Source: Whitmania pigra (Eukaryota > Annelida > Clitellata > Hirudinida > Haemopidae). From it: a DNA stretch of 64,000 nt. A program made the translations under genes and the position numbers. Under the pieces are notes generated by a model, which was not told the DNA's origin, searched no databases, and saw only the letters and a program-made list of their open reading frames with translations. Shown here one piece after another: positions 12,612-25,300 of this stretch (position 1 is its first letter; every line of letters begins with the position of its first letter). The DNA is taken from positions 311,501-375,500 of the forward strand of contig JAJTWR010000465.1 of the NCBI GenBank assembly GCA_021613335.1. The letters are read 5' to 3'.

Positions 12612-13136
12612 AAATTAAGAAATACTATTAATTCTGCAATCGATTGGTTTCTCAAGATTCAATCTACAATATTCTTTGGAGAAGTTTCAAATTCATTATT
12701 TCCATCTGTTGATTGATAAGTAACCACTTGCTGAAACTCCTGTACAAATAAATAAATCATCAAATTCAAACCGATAAACAGTTCTTATTTAACAGTTTTC
12801 CATGTATACCGATGCATCATGTCTTCAAAAATTATTTACTGGATTCTTAAAATAAAAGTTCTTTTTAATTGCAGTTGTTATGGAGTAAAGTTTCGATTTG
12901 TTTCATTTCATGTTTCAAATTCAAACTTGTAGTAACTTCTAATTCAGTTCGTGGTAATGGACGCAAAAATAATGTAATTTAAATTAACGCTGGTTTTATT
13001 TTATTTGAAAATATCTGAGAAAATAATTGCTGTCATTTCGTGGAATTTTTTAGGCTAGCAAAAATAATTTAAAACAATCTTCACACCTGGTGCATAGTAT
13101 CTGTAGGTCTTGACAATAGCTGGTTTTACGTTATTC
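12612..13136. other. Spacer, no gene seen
   Basis: Unique AT-rich sequence between the end of duplication copy A and a small foldback element. Nothing coding is supported. Confidence 0.45.
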
Positions 13137-13311
13137 GACACCCCGCCATAATAGCCCGGTGACAAAATAGCCCCGTCAAAACAACACCATCAAAACATAA
13201 ATCTCATTTCATTTAATCGAATTTTAAATCAGTTATCGGTTAATGTCTTCAACTCATGTAAATATTTTTTTTTATAAAGATATATTGACGGGGATGTTTT
13301 GACGGGTCACC
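13137..13311 (+). mobile_element. Short foldback/Mutator-like MITE with 9-bp target duplication
   Basis: A 175-bp element from GACACCCCGCCATAATAGCC to GACGGGTCACC, flanked by ACGTTATTC (13128-13136) and GCGTTATTC (13312-13320), which match at 8 of 9 positions. The inner sequence is shared with the 159-bp copy at 43403-43561. Confidence 0.8.
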
Positions 13312-13320
13312 GCGTTATTC

Positions 13321-13957
13321 AAATAAAATATGGATTCCATATTTGCGGTGAAACAAGTTTCAGTCAGCTAATTAAAAAATTGCACCATAAAATGAGATAA
13401 ATTTAGAATTGAGGAAATCTACTCATTAATGATTCTTAAGAATCCTTTTAATTTTCGGAGCAATTTTCAGATTCGATCTAAGTATTTAAAATGCGACTAT
13501 CGAAATTTAGATATTGAAGAAAAATTAGGAGTGGGTTATCACACACTCTCTTTAAACCACTATCAATTAATGTTATGTCAATTATCACATGCAATCATGA
13601 TTTCAGAAGATTGACCAATTATCTTCAAAATTTAACTTCATCAAGGTAAATGGAAAGACGATTGTTGCTAAATTCTGATTTCTTGAAAATGCTTCCAATT
13701 TGCTCTTTTAAAACATCAAAATAATTTTCAGCGAGAGTATAATCGGTCAACAAATTTTTTTCCTGTTTCTTCAGGTCCAATCCGACTATAAATTATTCAT
13801 TTAATTAAGCAAACTTGCAAACATTTAAAGTTAAAAAATGTATTTGAATTTTTGAATTTTTTAAGATTAAAATGGTTTGAAAGCCATATAACAGGATAAT
13901 TGTTAACATTTAATTTGGTTAATTAACTTATTTCCAACTCAAGTTGATTTAATTTAT
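13321..13957. other. Intergenic AT-rich stretch, no gene seen
   Basis: No supported coding or RNA feature. Confidence 0.45.
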
Positions 13958-14262
<305 letters not shown>

Positions 14263-14591
14263 TTGTCTTTGTATTAAAGTTTCACATGGACATACCATTT
14301 TGAGAGATTAAAAATGGGTTTGTAAATCTTCTAAACTCTGTAACTTAAGTGAATGTAACTGCGGGGAAATTACATTAAAGACCTATAATGCGCACCCAAT
14401 ATCAAATATTAAATTGCCTCGGATATTATAAATTTAAATGAAAAACTTTTATAGGAAGAAATTCGAAGCAGATTTAATAAAAAATGAATGACTTCTAAAA
14501 TGTTTTTTAAGCCCCTTAAAAATAAAGTTTATAACTTTTAAAGGTTTTCAACATTTTGAATAACGAAAAACTTGGTCAGATTATATAAATT

Positions 14592-15415
14592 ATGTCTTAT
14601 CCAAGATTTAAAAAAATAACGGTATATTATCTAAGATTCGGTTTTATATTGACAAAACTGTTTCACTTATGTTATATATGTATTACAGATTCATCTATCC
14701 ATATCATACTGCAACATTGTTTGGCTTCAAATTACACCACAAGACTAAAATGCCTTCACATATCTCAAAAACGCTCTCTTCGTATCTTCTTTAAAATTCC
14801 TTCTTCGTTATCATCCAAGCCAATCTTCTACGAAAATTCAATTTTAAACGTTTATCAAAGAAATGACTTTCTGATTGCTATCTTTATGTATAAATATTCA
14901 AACAATCTATTGCCTCATTCATTCAATAACTTTTTTAAACGTTCATCTGATATTCACTCATATTGTTTGCGGTCCGTCGACAAATATAGACCTGAAGAAT
15001 CTCGAGCCATGCTCAAGTCATTTTCATTGAAGTGCTCTGGGCCTCACGTTTTCTCTTCGATTCCTGTCACCATTGCTTCCTCCAAATCCATATCTATTTT
15101 CAAATGTACTTACAAATCATATATCATGACTAAGTAAATTCATCTCATGTTGCTTTTCTGAATTGCGTCCGATTTCTTGTGTTTTGGAACTGCCACCTTA
15201 TTTTTGAACTTCTGGACGAATTCTTAATATTATGACTTTGCTAGTACTCGGCTTAAAAAAAAATTTTTTTTTTGTTGGAACAGGCAGCCCATCAGCGGAA
15301 GTATATCCCTTCGGGTTGACCTTTTTTTACAAAATAAATTTCTATGTAATTAAGCTGGTTATTTTTGTAACCGTGTGGTTGTGTTTGAATATTTTTGTTT
15401 AATAAATCTCTCTAT
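14592..15415 (+). mobile_element. CR1/L2-like LINE 3' end (RT C-terminus + 3' UTR)
   Basis: The frame 14592-15137 encodes the post-catalytic C-terminal domain of a CR1/Jockey-type reverse transcriptase ORF. It shows LKCLHISQKRSLRIFFKIP, ILNVYQRNDFLIAIFMYKY, HSYCLRSVDKYR and FSLKCSGPHVFSSIP, then a stop. A 3' UTR with GGCAGCCCATCAGCGGAAG follows to about 15415. The 5' portion (endonuclease and catalytic RT) is absent, which is the usual 5' truncation. The exact start of homology is near 14690; the upstream part of the frame is unrelated sequence. Confidence 0.75.
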
Positions 15416-17001
15416 ACTCTACAAAAGAAAGCAAAAATGTTTAAAATTTGAATTTGGAAAATTTTGAAATTTCTCCCGACTACGAATTCTGGCATTTCCA
15501 TCCTTTCATTGTTTCTGTGAGGATGTCGTAATGATGGCTGTCTGAGTGAAAGTGAAGATGAAGATGGTAATTCCGCATTTCAGATGCAACTGAGATCGTT
15601 GAAAATCTCCTTTCGAGACGCTGAATTTATTCCTTTAATGAACTTCAAAGCAAGAAAATTCCAGATTATATTATCAAGTCGCATATTTACAGTCGCAATA
15701 TGTAGTTATATTAACTACTATATTTTAACTCAGTATTTGAATATTTAGATAAAGTTATTTTTTATTTTCCAATTGATTCAATCTTAATATAATGTAAGTT
15801 TCTTGGAAAATTTTATGAAAAATTTAAGCTCAAAAATATAATTTTTATTTTAAGAATGAAATTTGCAAACGAACAGGAAATTAGGTCCGAGCAGTTGTAA
15901 AGAATTGAAGTTCTAAGAATCTAGTCCAACAAATGATAATATTTAAATTATTTTATGATAATATTTAAATTATTTATTCTTAAATCAAAGTTAAATGAAT
16001 GTAACAAATAATAAAATATATTTTACTTTATTAGAAAACTAAAAGCGGACAAACGATTATTCAGAATATATATTATAAAAAAATTACGATACATATTAAA
16101 ATATTATAATATAAATATGTATTCAAAAAAATGTGTTACTTAGAAATCATAGAGTTTACATCATCGCACGCCCCATACCAACCTATATTTTCTATGATTA
16201 CTTGTAATATTTAAGAAATTTTGAAGCTCCTAACTCATGAAGTTCATACATTTTTATTTATTTCGAAAACCTTTTTTGTTCATTTGCTTGCAAATAATTT
16301 GTGCATTTTTCAGGTAGACATAGGTAATGAGACATGTCCAGAATTCGTGGTCCACAACCATAAAAGTCGTTCGTAAAAGTTGCCTTTCATTCGAGAACAA
16401 CAAGAGTGTTTCCTTTTTATTGTTGCTGTTCTTGTTTAGTCATTTCTTGTGCCTCTATTTTTGTGATATAAAATATTTACAGACGAGTTAAATATTTTCA
16501 AATCCAACTTAAAACAAACGGAATATTGTCAAATGTACTGCAAATAAGTTAATATTCCGTAAAATAAATGTAAAGGTATGTAATTTATTTAAAGCAGTAA
16601 AGAACTTAAGGCGTAATTATTTAATTATTGATTTACAAAAGCATTTTGCAAAGTCAAGGTGCTTTTAGCATAAATTCCAGTATTACTTTTTATTGATTTG
16701 TTGATGACAACATTTCTTTGAATAAATATCATGTTCAGAATTATCCTGTAATTTTTTAAAAGTTGAAATTTAAAAAATATTTACATATTTTGCTAAATTC
16801 AAGTTTGTAAAATATCAATTTAATATTGATATAAATATCAAATAACCTGAAATTATGTTTTAAATTTGTTAAGTTGTTATTAAATGTACAATGAATATAT
16901 AGTTATTGTTATTATAATACTAATATATAATTATTGTTATTATAATTATAATTTATAATAATAATTATATATATAAGAATAATAAGAATAATAATATATA
17001 A

Positions 17002-17033
<32 letters not shown>

Positions 17034-17114
17034 TAATAATAATAGTAATAATAATAATAATAAATTATATTTAATTATATTTTATTAATATTGTTAAGAT
17101 TTTGAAATTATAAA
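15416..17114. other. AT-rich intergenic DNA with short tandem repeats
   Basis: No gene is supported. A 24-bp unit (ATGATAATATTTAAATTATTT) is tandemly repeated near 15934-15978. TA and TAA/TAAT simple repeats span about 16900-17062. Confidence 0.6.
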
Positions 17115-17531
17115 GTTTATATTTAATATTTTAGTGAATTATCATCGATTGTGTGACAAAATAATTACATTAGTTTCCTGACGTTGAGATTCGAAAAAGT
17201 GAATAAATTCTCCTTTCAAAAGAATAAAATATCGAGTCGGGGAAAGCTATTGTTAAATTGTTAAAAGTTACAAATTCTCACGAAAAGTTGTGATTATTTT
17301 AATTCATTGCGTCGATAAACACAGCAATTAAATTTAACTGAATGAACTCTTCAATTTAGCGCGATTTCAGAATATAAAGAGTTTTTTTTAATATCCAAGA
17401 ATATAAAGACACAATTTTGTGAAATGTAGCAACACTTGAAAAACATTTCAAATTAATCGATCTTTTTAAATTTTAATTTAAGCAGCTTTTCATAAAAGGT
17501 GTTTTAGGTACATACTTTCAGAGCAGCTGAC

Positions 17532-20162
17532 ATGCTAAGTATCGAAATCTTACTTTTTCTGGCAGGTAAGAAAAACTGAATTATTGGTTAAGAGTTTGAA
17601 CTTAATTAAACATTACGCTGTGATGGTATTAACAATTTTACAAAATCAACGACATCAAGGGCAGAGAATATTGATTTCGTATGTTTATGCTTGAACTTTT
17701 AGTGATTACACCCATGCCACTAAAAAGCATCATATTTAGTCTGATTCACTTTAGCATAATTGTGACAATGCAGAAATACAAATTATCAATAACATTTAAT
17801 TAATGTTGCCGACTAAGAAATTTGTGACTGAGCAAAGAAAAAAAAATCAAATATACAAGAACAAAGTTAATCATAATGTTTATAATAATCTAGAAATTGT
17901 ACATATTTAGCGATGTTGTGTAGACTTACCTTGCTCTTTGCAGATATATGCCTTTTACATTAGATATGTTTGCAATTTCGTAAACACTCTATCTCGTCCT
18001 TCCCCGCTTGAATTTTTGCTTTATCAGATTTCGTCGGTCTAGAACGAACTTAAGAACATAGGTCTCCTTATTACTACCTTAGCAGGCATTAAAATAGTGG
18101 TTCAAAAACCTATTTTGCTGAATTATCAACAAAAAAATATATACGCAAGAGCCACCAATGATTATCTCCTGACCGATGAGATAATCTTTTTTTTGTTTTG
18201 CTTCTCATCTACAATCAGGGAACAAAAAAAGTTTAAATTAAAGTATTAATGACCACTTTATTCGAGGACGTAATACATCCCATCTCTTTGTCACAACCCG
18301 GTGGATGTACCACCCATTTCGGATACCAGTGCATTAAATGACAAATTAATGTTTTTCTATAATTTAACCAGCGATGGGTAGTATTTCAAATCAAGTGATT
18401 TAAAATCACGAAATAAAATCACCTTTGTGATTTTTTTATTTGATTCAAAATCATCGTGTGTTGTGCGATTTTGATTTTTATTTTAAATCATGTTTTTGAT
18501 GATTGTTCATTTTTTTTTATTATGTAAAAATCACGAAATCATATAAAATTTAAATTTTAAAATTTAGTTTTTTTTAAATATATAATATCTTTTTTTATGA
18601 CATTATAAGTTGATAATCGATGCATCTTCCTTTTATTTACTTGTATTGTTGTTGTTAGTGGTATTCCGAACTCATGGTGAACGAAAGTTGTAAAATTGCT
18701 GATAATGATAAAACAAAAAGTCACTATTAACAAGGCAAACAGTATCCGTACCAATACGATGAATTATTTGTCTTGAATCAAGCCTAGTCAAAAAAATCTT
18801 TGTTGTAACTTCATTTATTTATATAGCGCCATATGCATAGCGTCAGAGGCGCTTCTTGTAACCATTAATATAGCGGTCCTTCCCAAGGGAACTGGTGGCA
18901 GTGTAGGCTGGGTTTCGAACACGACACATTACGACTGTTGCCAAAACCGCCGTATGCAGGCACGTAACCTATTCGGCTAACCTGCATGCCCCTAGTCACT
19001 TTGTGCGCTATAATACAACGTTAAATTATTTAACCCTTTGTATCCTTTCCCCTTGGCCACCCCCAACTCCTATAACCCGAGCCTCACCAGCAGTTTTTAG
19101 CTAATGATGGGGTAATAACGGTAGATGCGATGGACGGTCCCATAGGTTTTTCCGACAGGCCAGTTTTCAGGCCTGCGGGGTTCAAAGAGTTAAACAGATA
19201 AAGTTATAACGCCATTGTTTTATGCTACTTTTTGCAATCTATTTTATATTTTCTCTGAAGATTTAAATAATTAAAAAAATTAAAGAAAAATGTATTGCAT
19301 GAATTTGCTAACGGCTTTTTCCCATCAACTTTTGTCATTTCTAAAGGTTGTCAGACAATACTTTCTCAAAATTTAACAAACTTGGCTCTTTACCGACCAA
19401 CTGACCAAAATTGTATAACTCGCCTCCAATGTGGAACAGTGGATGCTGCAAGAGCTGTTGATGGAAATACAGATCCAAACGTTTTTAATTGTCATTGTTT
19501 CTTTTATCCATTTTACTCTAGTGATTTAATTTGGATGGCAGTAGATCTTGAAAAAATGTATAAAATTTATTATGTCATTGTCTACGGACAAGAACAGATG
19601 AATGCAGCATTGGACAATTTTTTCTGTGGACTGACGACATTTTATACTGGAAGTGTTCAAATATACCAGTTTCCTCTTTGTGGACAATATCCAGGAGCTT
19701 TTCCACCATCGAGAAGAGCTGTTATGAAATGCAACTATAACTTACCGCCAGGTAGATATCTCATCCTTCAAATGGATCCAGGCTCTTTAGGCATGGAAAT
19801 GGCAGTTTGCGAACTGGAAGCTTATGAGTTACCAAAACAAAGTTTAAACAGTAAATTTCTTCAAATATTAAGTACAAATCATGGTTTTTTAAATTCATAT
19901 AATACATTGTTGCTTGGCAGGATTGATATGGCAGAAAAAAAGTGAAATTAAACTTGAGAGTTATGTTTACAGCACCTTAAATATCAAAAGAGGAATACTA
20001 CACTGCATCACAATTTGTATTTCATCAACTAAACGTTGTGATTCTCTCAATTACAACCAAAAATCTGGAAGTTGCGAGTTAAATGAGCATGCAAACGGAT
20101 ATATCAGATCTTCGCTGGTGAACCAGAGTTACTGGTATTTTTGGTCTGCAGTCAACGAATGA
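17532..20162 (+). CDS. Secreted F-type lectin + PAN/apple protein, copy B
   Basis: Exons 17532-17565, 19347-19841 and 19921-20162 give 771 nt (256 aa), with the same phases as copy A. It has a signal peptide (MLSIEILLFLAG), an F-type lectin domain (ALYRPTDQNC, VDAARAVDGNTD, WMAVDLEKMYKIYYVIVYG, CELEAYEL) and a PAN/apple-like tail (HCITICISSTKRCDSLNYN). Differences from copy A cluster after the first lectin motif and in the YGQEQMNAALDNF loop (YGRVGMEARLDNF in A), where copy B loses both arginines. That loop is near the glycan-binding region of F-type lectins, so the paralogues may differ in ligand. Both reading frames are intact. The first intron (1.78 kb) contains a SINE. Confidence 0.85.
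18807..18992 (-). mobile_element. tRNA-derived SINE copy
   Basis: Reverse-oriented copy of the about 180-bp SINE, with B-box complement GGGTTTCGAACAC and the A-box region near 18970. It is inserted in the first intron of lectin copy B and absent from copy A, so it post-dates the duplication or was lost from A. Confidence 0.85.
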
Positions 20163-20424
20163 TATGTATAATTTTTAAATAATTTTGATCATGACACCAT
20201 GACATTTCGAGATATAAACTCTATTTAAAAATTATCTGAATTTTATAACTTTTTTGATAGTGATTTGTTTGATGTTGTGCTGTTTATTTGCATGATGAAA
20301 ACGTTTGGAATCTTCCAGGCACAACATTTTTGTTATTGTTATTCGTTTTTTTCCTGCTTCCCCTGTTTTGTCTTTGTTTTCTTGATTCGCTTGAGAGTTG
20401 CTTGTTGGTCTTGTTAGAAGCCCT

Positions 20425-21053
20425 TAAAGGCCCTCTGACCAACTTTGAAAATAAACAAATAAAAAACACGATTAAAATTGGAGTCGGTGTAAATCTTTCC
20501 TGAACAACTTTTCCAATCAGACATGGGATGATAAATAACATTTAGTCAGATAATTCAAAAGGGAAGTTTCAAAATAAAGTTAATTATAATGAAAATTAAT
20601 AATTCATGGCTACTGGAAAACTCTGATGCGAGTTTGGTTAACCCTTAATTCTAAAATTCTTAATTCTACTCTTTATTGATCCATTACCTCCGTACCACAC
20701 TGCCTTGAGCTTCATTCTATCGTGGCATTTAACTGATTAAAGTTGGGTTAGATCGTTGGAAACATACAATTTATATATGTGAGATTAGTTGTGTTGGACT
20801 AAACTTTATGTAGAGATGAGTTGGTTATTTGGTGACAAAAGTCTTAATTATTACTGGTGACAAAAGTCTTAATTAAATAAATTTAATAATTTTTGGCTAA
20901 ATAAAAAATATTTTAAAACAAATATTATGCGATTTATTGGCAGAAAAATGCTTATTTCTTAGAAATTCGTTGGTTCGTTAGCTAAACATCAAAACAAAAG
21001 TACAGTAGAATTTGGATTGGAATTTGATTCGGCCTGTCTGTGTTTCAATGGAA
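20425..21053. other. Intergenic stretch upstream of ANAPC11, no gene seen
   Basis: A 25-bp unit (GGTGACAAAAGTCTTAATTA) is tandemly duplicated at about 20830-20875. Nothing else is supported. Confidence 0.45.
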
Positions 21054-21717
21054 ATGCTGAAAGTCAAATTAAAGAGTTAGTTTTTTTATTTTTATTGGAC
21101 AAACTAGGTTTTAGATTTTGATGACTCAATCAGGTTATTAAAGTTTCGCTCGTATTTTTCAATCCCAGAATTAACAACTGATTATTTTGTTCCAAGCCCA
21201 TTTCTTTGAGGATTCTCTTGGCTTTATTCGTCCTTTTAAATTTTCTAGGGTGAGTCGTTTCGCATAGTTCGGGGCTTACGGTTGTAACAAATTTTTCATT
21301 TTTTTATCTTTACCATTTGCTCCATAACAGCAGAGTATTAAATCGGCAATAATTAACATTTTTATTTAATGTTGTCTTCAGTTGGACAGCCGTGGCAACG
21401 TGGAAATGGATAGCCAATGACGAGAATTGTGGAATTTGCAGGATGCCATTTGATGCTTGCTGCCCTGACTGCAAGCAGCCTGGAGATGATTGTCCTCTAG
21501 GTATTAATTTATTTTCAATCATTAAACAAAGAATTCCCTCTGAGTAAATTGACAAAACTTTACAAACAATTTAAATCTAAAAATTATGAAATGATCTTCA
21601 GTTTGGGGTCAATGTTCGCACTGCTTTCACATCCATTGCATTGTCAAGTGGTTGAACTCACAGCAAACTCATCAGCAGTGTCCGATGTGCAGGCGAGAAT
21701 GGAAGTTCAAGGAATGA
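21054..21717 (+). CDS. ANAPC11: Anaphase-promoting complex subunit 11 (RING-H2)
   Basis: Exons 21382-21500 and 21602-21717 are certain. They encode VATWKWIANDENCGICRMPF, CCPDCKQPGDDCPL and VWGQCSHCFHIHCIVKWL, then CPMCRREWKFKE and stop, which is the RING-H2 subunit of the APC/C ubiquitin ligase almost residue for residue. The eight zinc-ligand Cys/His positions are present. APC11 binds the E2 and drives cyclin/securin ubiquitination in the nucleus and cytosol. A first exon at 21054-21076 (MLKVKLK plus two bases) gives the right length (85 aa) and phase, but its 3' edge (AAAGAG|TTAG) is not a GT donor, so that exon is tentative. The exons are too short to stand out as long ORFs. Confidence 0.9.
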
Positions 21718-22356
21718 AGGACTGAAGTCAAGTTTTATGCAAGTCTAACTCACCTGGAGTTTATGATTCCATTTCTGATCAAACATGGTTGAATGAAACT
21801 TAGCAATGTTTACTCTAACTATTGTGATGTTACCACCCCCTCAACATGTGTGCAAATAATGAAATGACTAACTTTGACACCGTTTTCAACTAGGCTCATG
21901 ACTTTGGTTAGGTGGGACCATGCCTTGTAACATACGGAGTAGTCCAATCAGCAATAAGTACAACAGCGTTTTGTATAGTAAGGAGGCTTATATCTTAACT
22001 ATATACTTAACTATCTACAGTGTCTTTTCTCAAGGTCAATAGTGAGATTAATCTCAGAAAAATGTGCTGAATTACTGTTATTCCAGAAGTTAATGTTGAC
22101 AGTAATTCCAATCTGGTTCTTTAAAAATAGGTTGGGCTTTTCTAGTGATTGACATATTCTGGCAGATTTTGAGCTAATGATGATTTCCATTTCCTGCATA
22201 TAGACAACCTTTCTCAACATTGTTAAACAAACAATGGAAACTCTAATTAGAACTAGATAACATAGTTAGACCCTAGCTGTCATAATCAAATGCATTGTAC
22301 TTTGTTCTGCATTTAAAATAATTCAGGTCAAAATATTTAGAGAAGTAAAAATGCAC
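21718..22356. other. Convergent intergenic region, no gene seen
   Basis: Lies between the ANAPC11 stop and the stop of the minus-strand kringle gene. It would hold both 3' UTRs; no other feature is supported. Confidence 0.5.
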
Positions 22357-25300
22357 TTAGAAGTAAGGAATATAGATGAAACAAGTGATGAATGTGATGA
22401 TAGCAATAAGCATTGTCCACACAACCATCACAATCTTGAGGATGTAACCAATATATGACGGAGAAACCCCTTCTTCATCAAGGTTGCCCATATCTTTTTT
22501 CCTCTCTGCTACCTCTATTAATTCTGCAGAAATTTGACTTTATAAGTTTCATGTTTGTATGTAAATTATAAACTTAATATTATCTCAATGTTTAGTCATG
22601 TTTCTTTCAAATCTAACATAACTTAGACGCAATTGAAGATTAAACTAATTAAGATGCTAATAATAAGCTAAATATCAAGGTGACAAAAGAAATGCTTGAG
22701 TGTCAGCTAACCTAGATCTTGCAAGTGGTATGTTAAAAATTGAAACTCAACAATGAAGCAGCATTATAATTAATCTGCATGGACCGATACAAATTAGTAT
22801 TTTAATCATTGTTGTCTAAATAATATCAAAATAAATCTTAAACCATTCTACCTTTTTCTTTCACTAATGAGCCTGTAAAGTGGAAAAATATCAGAAAATG
22901 AATCAAATGCATATACATGCTATCTTTATAGGTAGTATAAAGGTAAAGTTTATTTAGCAAAGGTTCACAGTGAAGTGTTCTTTCTAAATATTGGACTTAA
23001 TTTCACAATCATTTATGACAATGCCAATGTTCATCATCCATAATGATGATCGCAATGTTTATCTAACCGTTGTCTTCCTCGGGCACCCAAGACAAGGCAC
23101 TTTGTTCTTAAAGTTAAATTGGATTAACATTGAAATAATGAACTGAGACAAATTAGACAACTCACGATATATATGGTAATCTTCGGCCTCAAAAGTGTTG
23201 TAAGCAGCATCATTTTCAAAATAGACCTCATCTGCAATTAACTTATTAATCGGCATTAGGGTTTTTGTGCCACCAAAATGATGATAGATTGTTTCATATT
23301 TTATGTGACTACTAGGTGGATTTAGGGAGATTTAACAAATAAGGACCAAACGGTTAAGAAAGTTGATGTTTAGAATAGAATTATTACTAACATTAATAAT
23401 TAATCCTCATAATAACAATAACTGTGGCTAAGAAAAGAAGATTAACAAACTTTACAACCTGAAGCATATTCATAGCATCTCGTTACCATGATAACAACTT
23501 TCCTGGCAACATTGACTTCAGAGTAGCAACTGCAAACATCTCGTTTGTAAACATAGCAATGACGTCCGACAAGCATGTACTGAAGGCAAGAAATGGACTC
23601 GAGACAGTGTTTTGCGCAGAGCCCCTGACCAATCTCTTTGACTTCTGTGACATATTCTATTTTATCGGAGAAGTAACATGTTTCTCCAATGTAGCACCAC
23701 TGTCTGATGCTTTTGGAACTGTCTTGTTCTCTAACTTTAAAATTAAATTTGAAACTTGTAGACACTGGGAATTAATTTTGTAACATGATGAATCATTTCT
23801 ATCTCAGAATCTATGTAGATTCAATCATAAACCAATGCATGGCTTCCTGAAGATGTAGATTAAATCAGCCCCAGGAATTGGGTTGGAGCTCAGGCCAGAC
23901 ATGTCTTTTACTATTTTTCTCCATCCAACATGGCATCGATTTTCTTTCCTCAATTATTAAAAATTGAGAATAAGAAATGTTTCTTAATTTAACCAAAATA
24001 TCGATTTTAAAGCAGTTGAATTTGCAAGTGATTTTTTAAGTAAATTTGCAAACTTACAAAACAAAAATAACCGCAGAACAGTGTGCCAGGACAGAGCACA
24101 AGTATTGGCACTCATATTCTGAACTTGTTCCATAATCAAGATACAAAATGTCTCTCACGGCCTCCAGATCCTTCACATAGCCTATCTCTAATTCCGCAAC
24201 TGGTTTGGTTTCTGCATTTGGTTATAAGTTAAAATAAAGATTTCTACAAAAAAGCAAACTAAACCATTCTGCCCATTCTTTCGTAAAATGGCACTTATGT
24301 TTGTAATTTTTTAGACGTTCGCCATTTATCTTAATATAATGTAATCAATTAATTATTCTCCCCACTTGAACAGACATCACAATATTCCCATGAGTGGATT
24401 TGTTTCCCATGTTCTTTATATTCAATGAAACACCAGGGTCCAAATCTAGTCTGTGGAGTAGGGTTTCTGCAAAAGTTTGCCGCATGTTTCTTGTTTGAAT
24501 GAGAGCCTGGAAATGCCTTGTTTGGAATGTTTTCGTACAAATGAGAGAGGTACTTGCTCAGACTTGCTGCTTCAACCCAAGTCATACATTTGCGACCAGT
24601 TACCGTCACTGACTTTGATCCTCTGTAGAGGTGACCATTTTTTGGCAGAGCACATACTTCAGAGATAAATAGATCAGTAAATTTTTGTTATAAATAATTA
24701 GTTTAAATAATTCCTTTGAAATTTCAACAGACAAAGGGTGCGCAAGTCGCAACTAATGTGTGAGCAATCAAATTGTCAAATAAACTATTAAATGAATCTA
24801 AACGAGACATGAATTCAGGGAGTTTTAAAAAGTCAGCTTTTTATTCATGTTGCATTGCAAAGAAATTAAGAAATCACAATCTAGGTGTAATCACATTGAA
24901 AATCTTTCTGAGCTTGAGAGCGAATAAATGTGGGGACATGAAACGTGGATGAAGACTTAATCTAACATTTGACCATGCATTTCTAAACATATCTAAAAAA
25001 CAAACCTCCCGTGAATAATTACTAACACACTTATAAAGCCTTGGATTATCAATTAAAACTCACACTTATAAAGCCTTGGATTGTCAGTTATGACATCACA
25101 GGACTTAACATGCTGGACATCATAGGCATCCACATGGCAGTAAGGTCCCCCAGTGTACTTTCCAGTTTGTCGGCAATAATTCGATGCTTCTGATACAGAC
25201 TGCTCCGGAAAATCACGACCAACGTAATCACCTCGAATCTTGAACAAAGACCAGGGAAGGCATGGCCATCCATTCTTGGTTACATTTCTGGAGCCAGAGT

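Larger units (their letters stand above)
17115..20424 (+). repeat. Segmental duplication, copy B
   Basis: Homologous to 10645-12611 from upstream flank through 3' flank. It is longer because the first lectin intron carries about 1.35 kb absent from copy A (about 17712-19060), including a SINE. Confidence 0.85.

Noticed and set aside
12444..12716. 90-aa frame downstream of lectin copy A (and 20288-20503 downstream of copy B)
   Set aside because: Lies in duplicated 3' flank. The frames diverge between copies and show no coding signature.
18369..18510. Possible hAT-type MITE (CAGCGATGGGTAGTATTTC start)
   Set aside because: Only one terminus was seen and no target duplication, so it is not listed as a feature.
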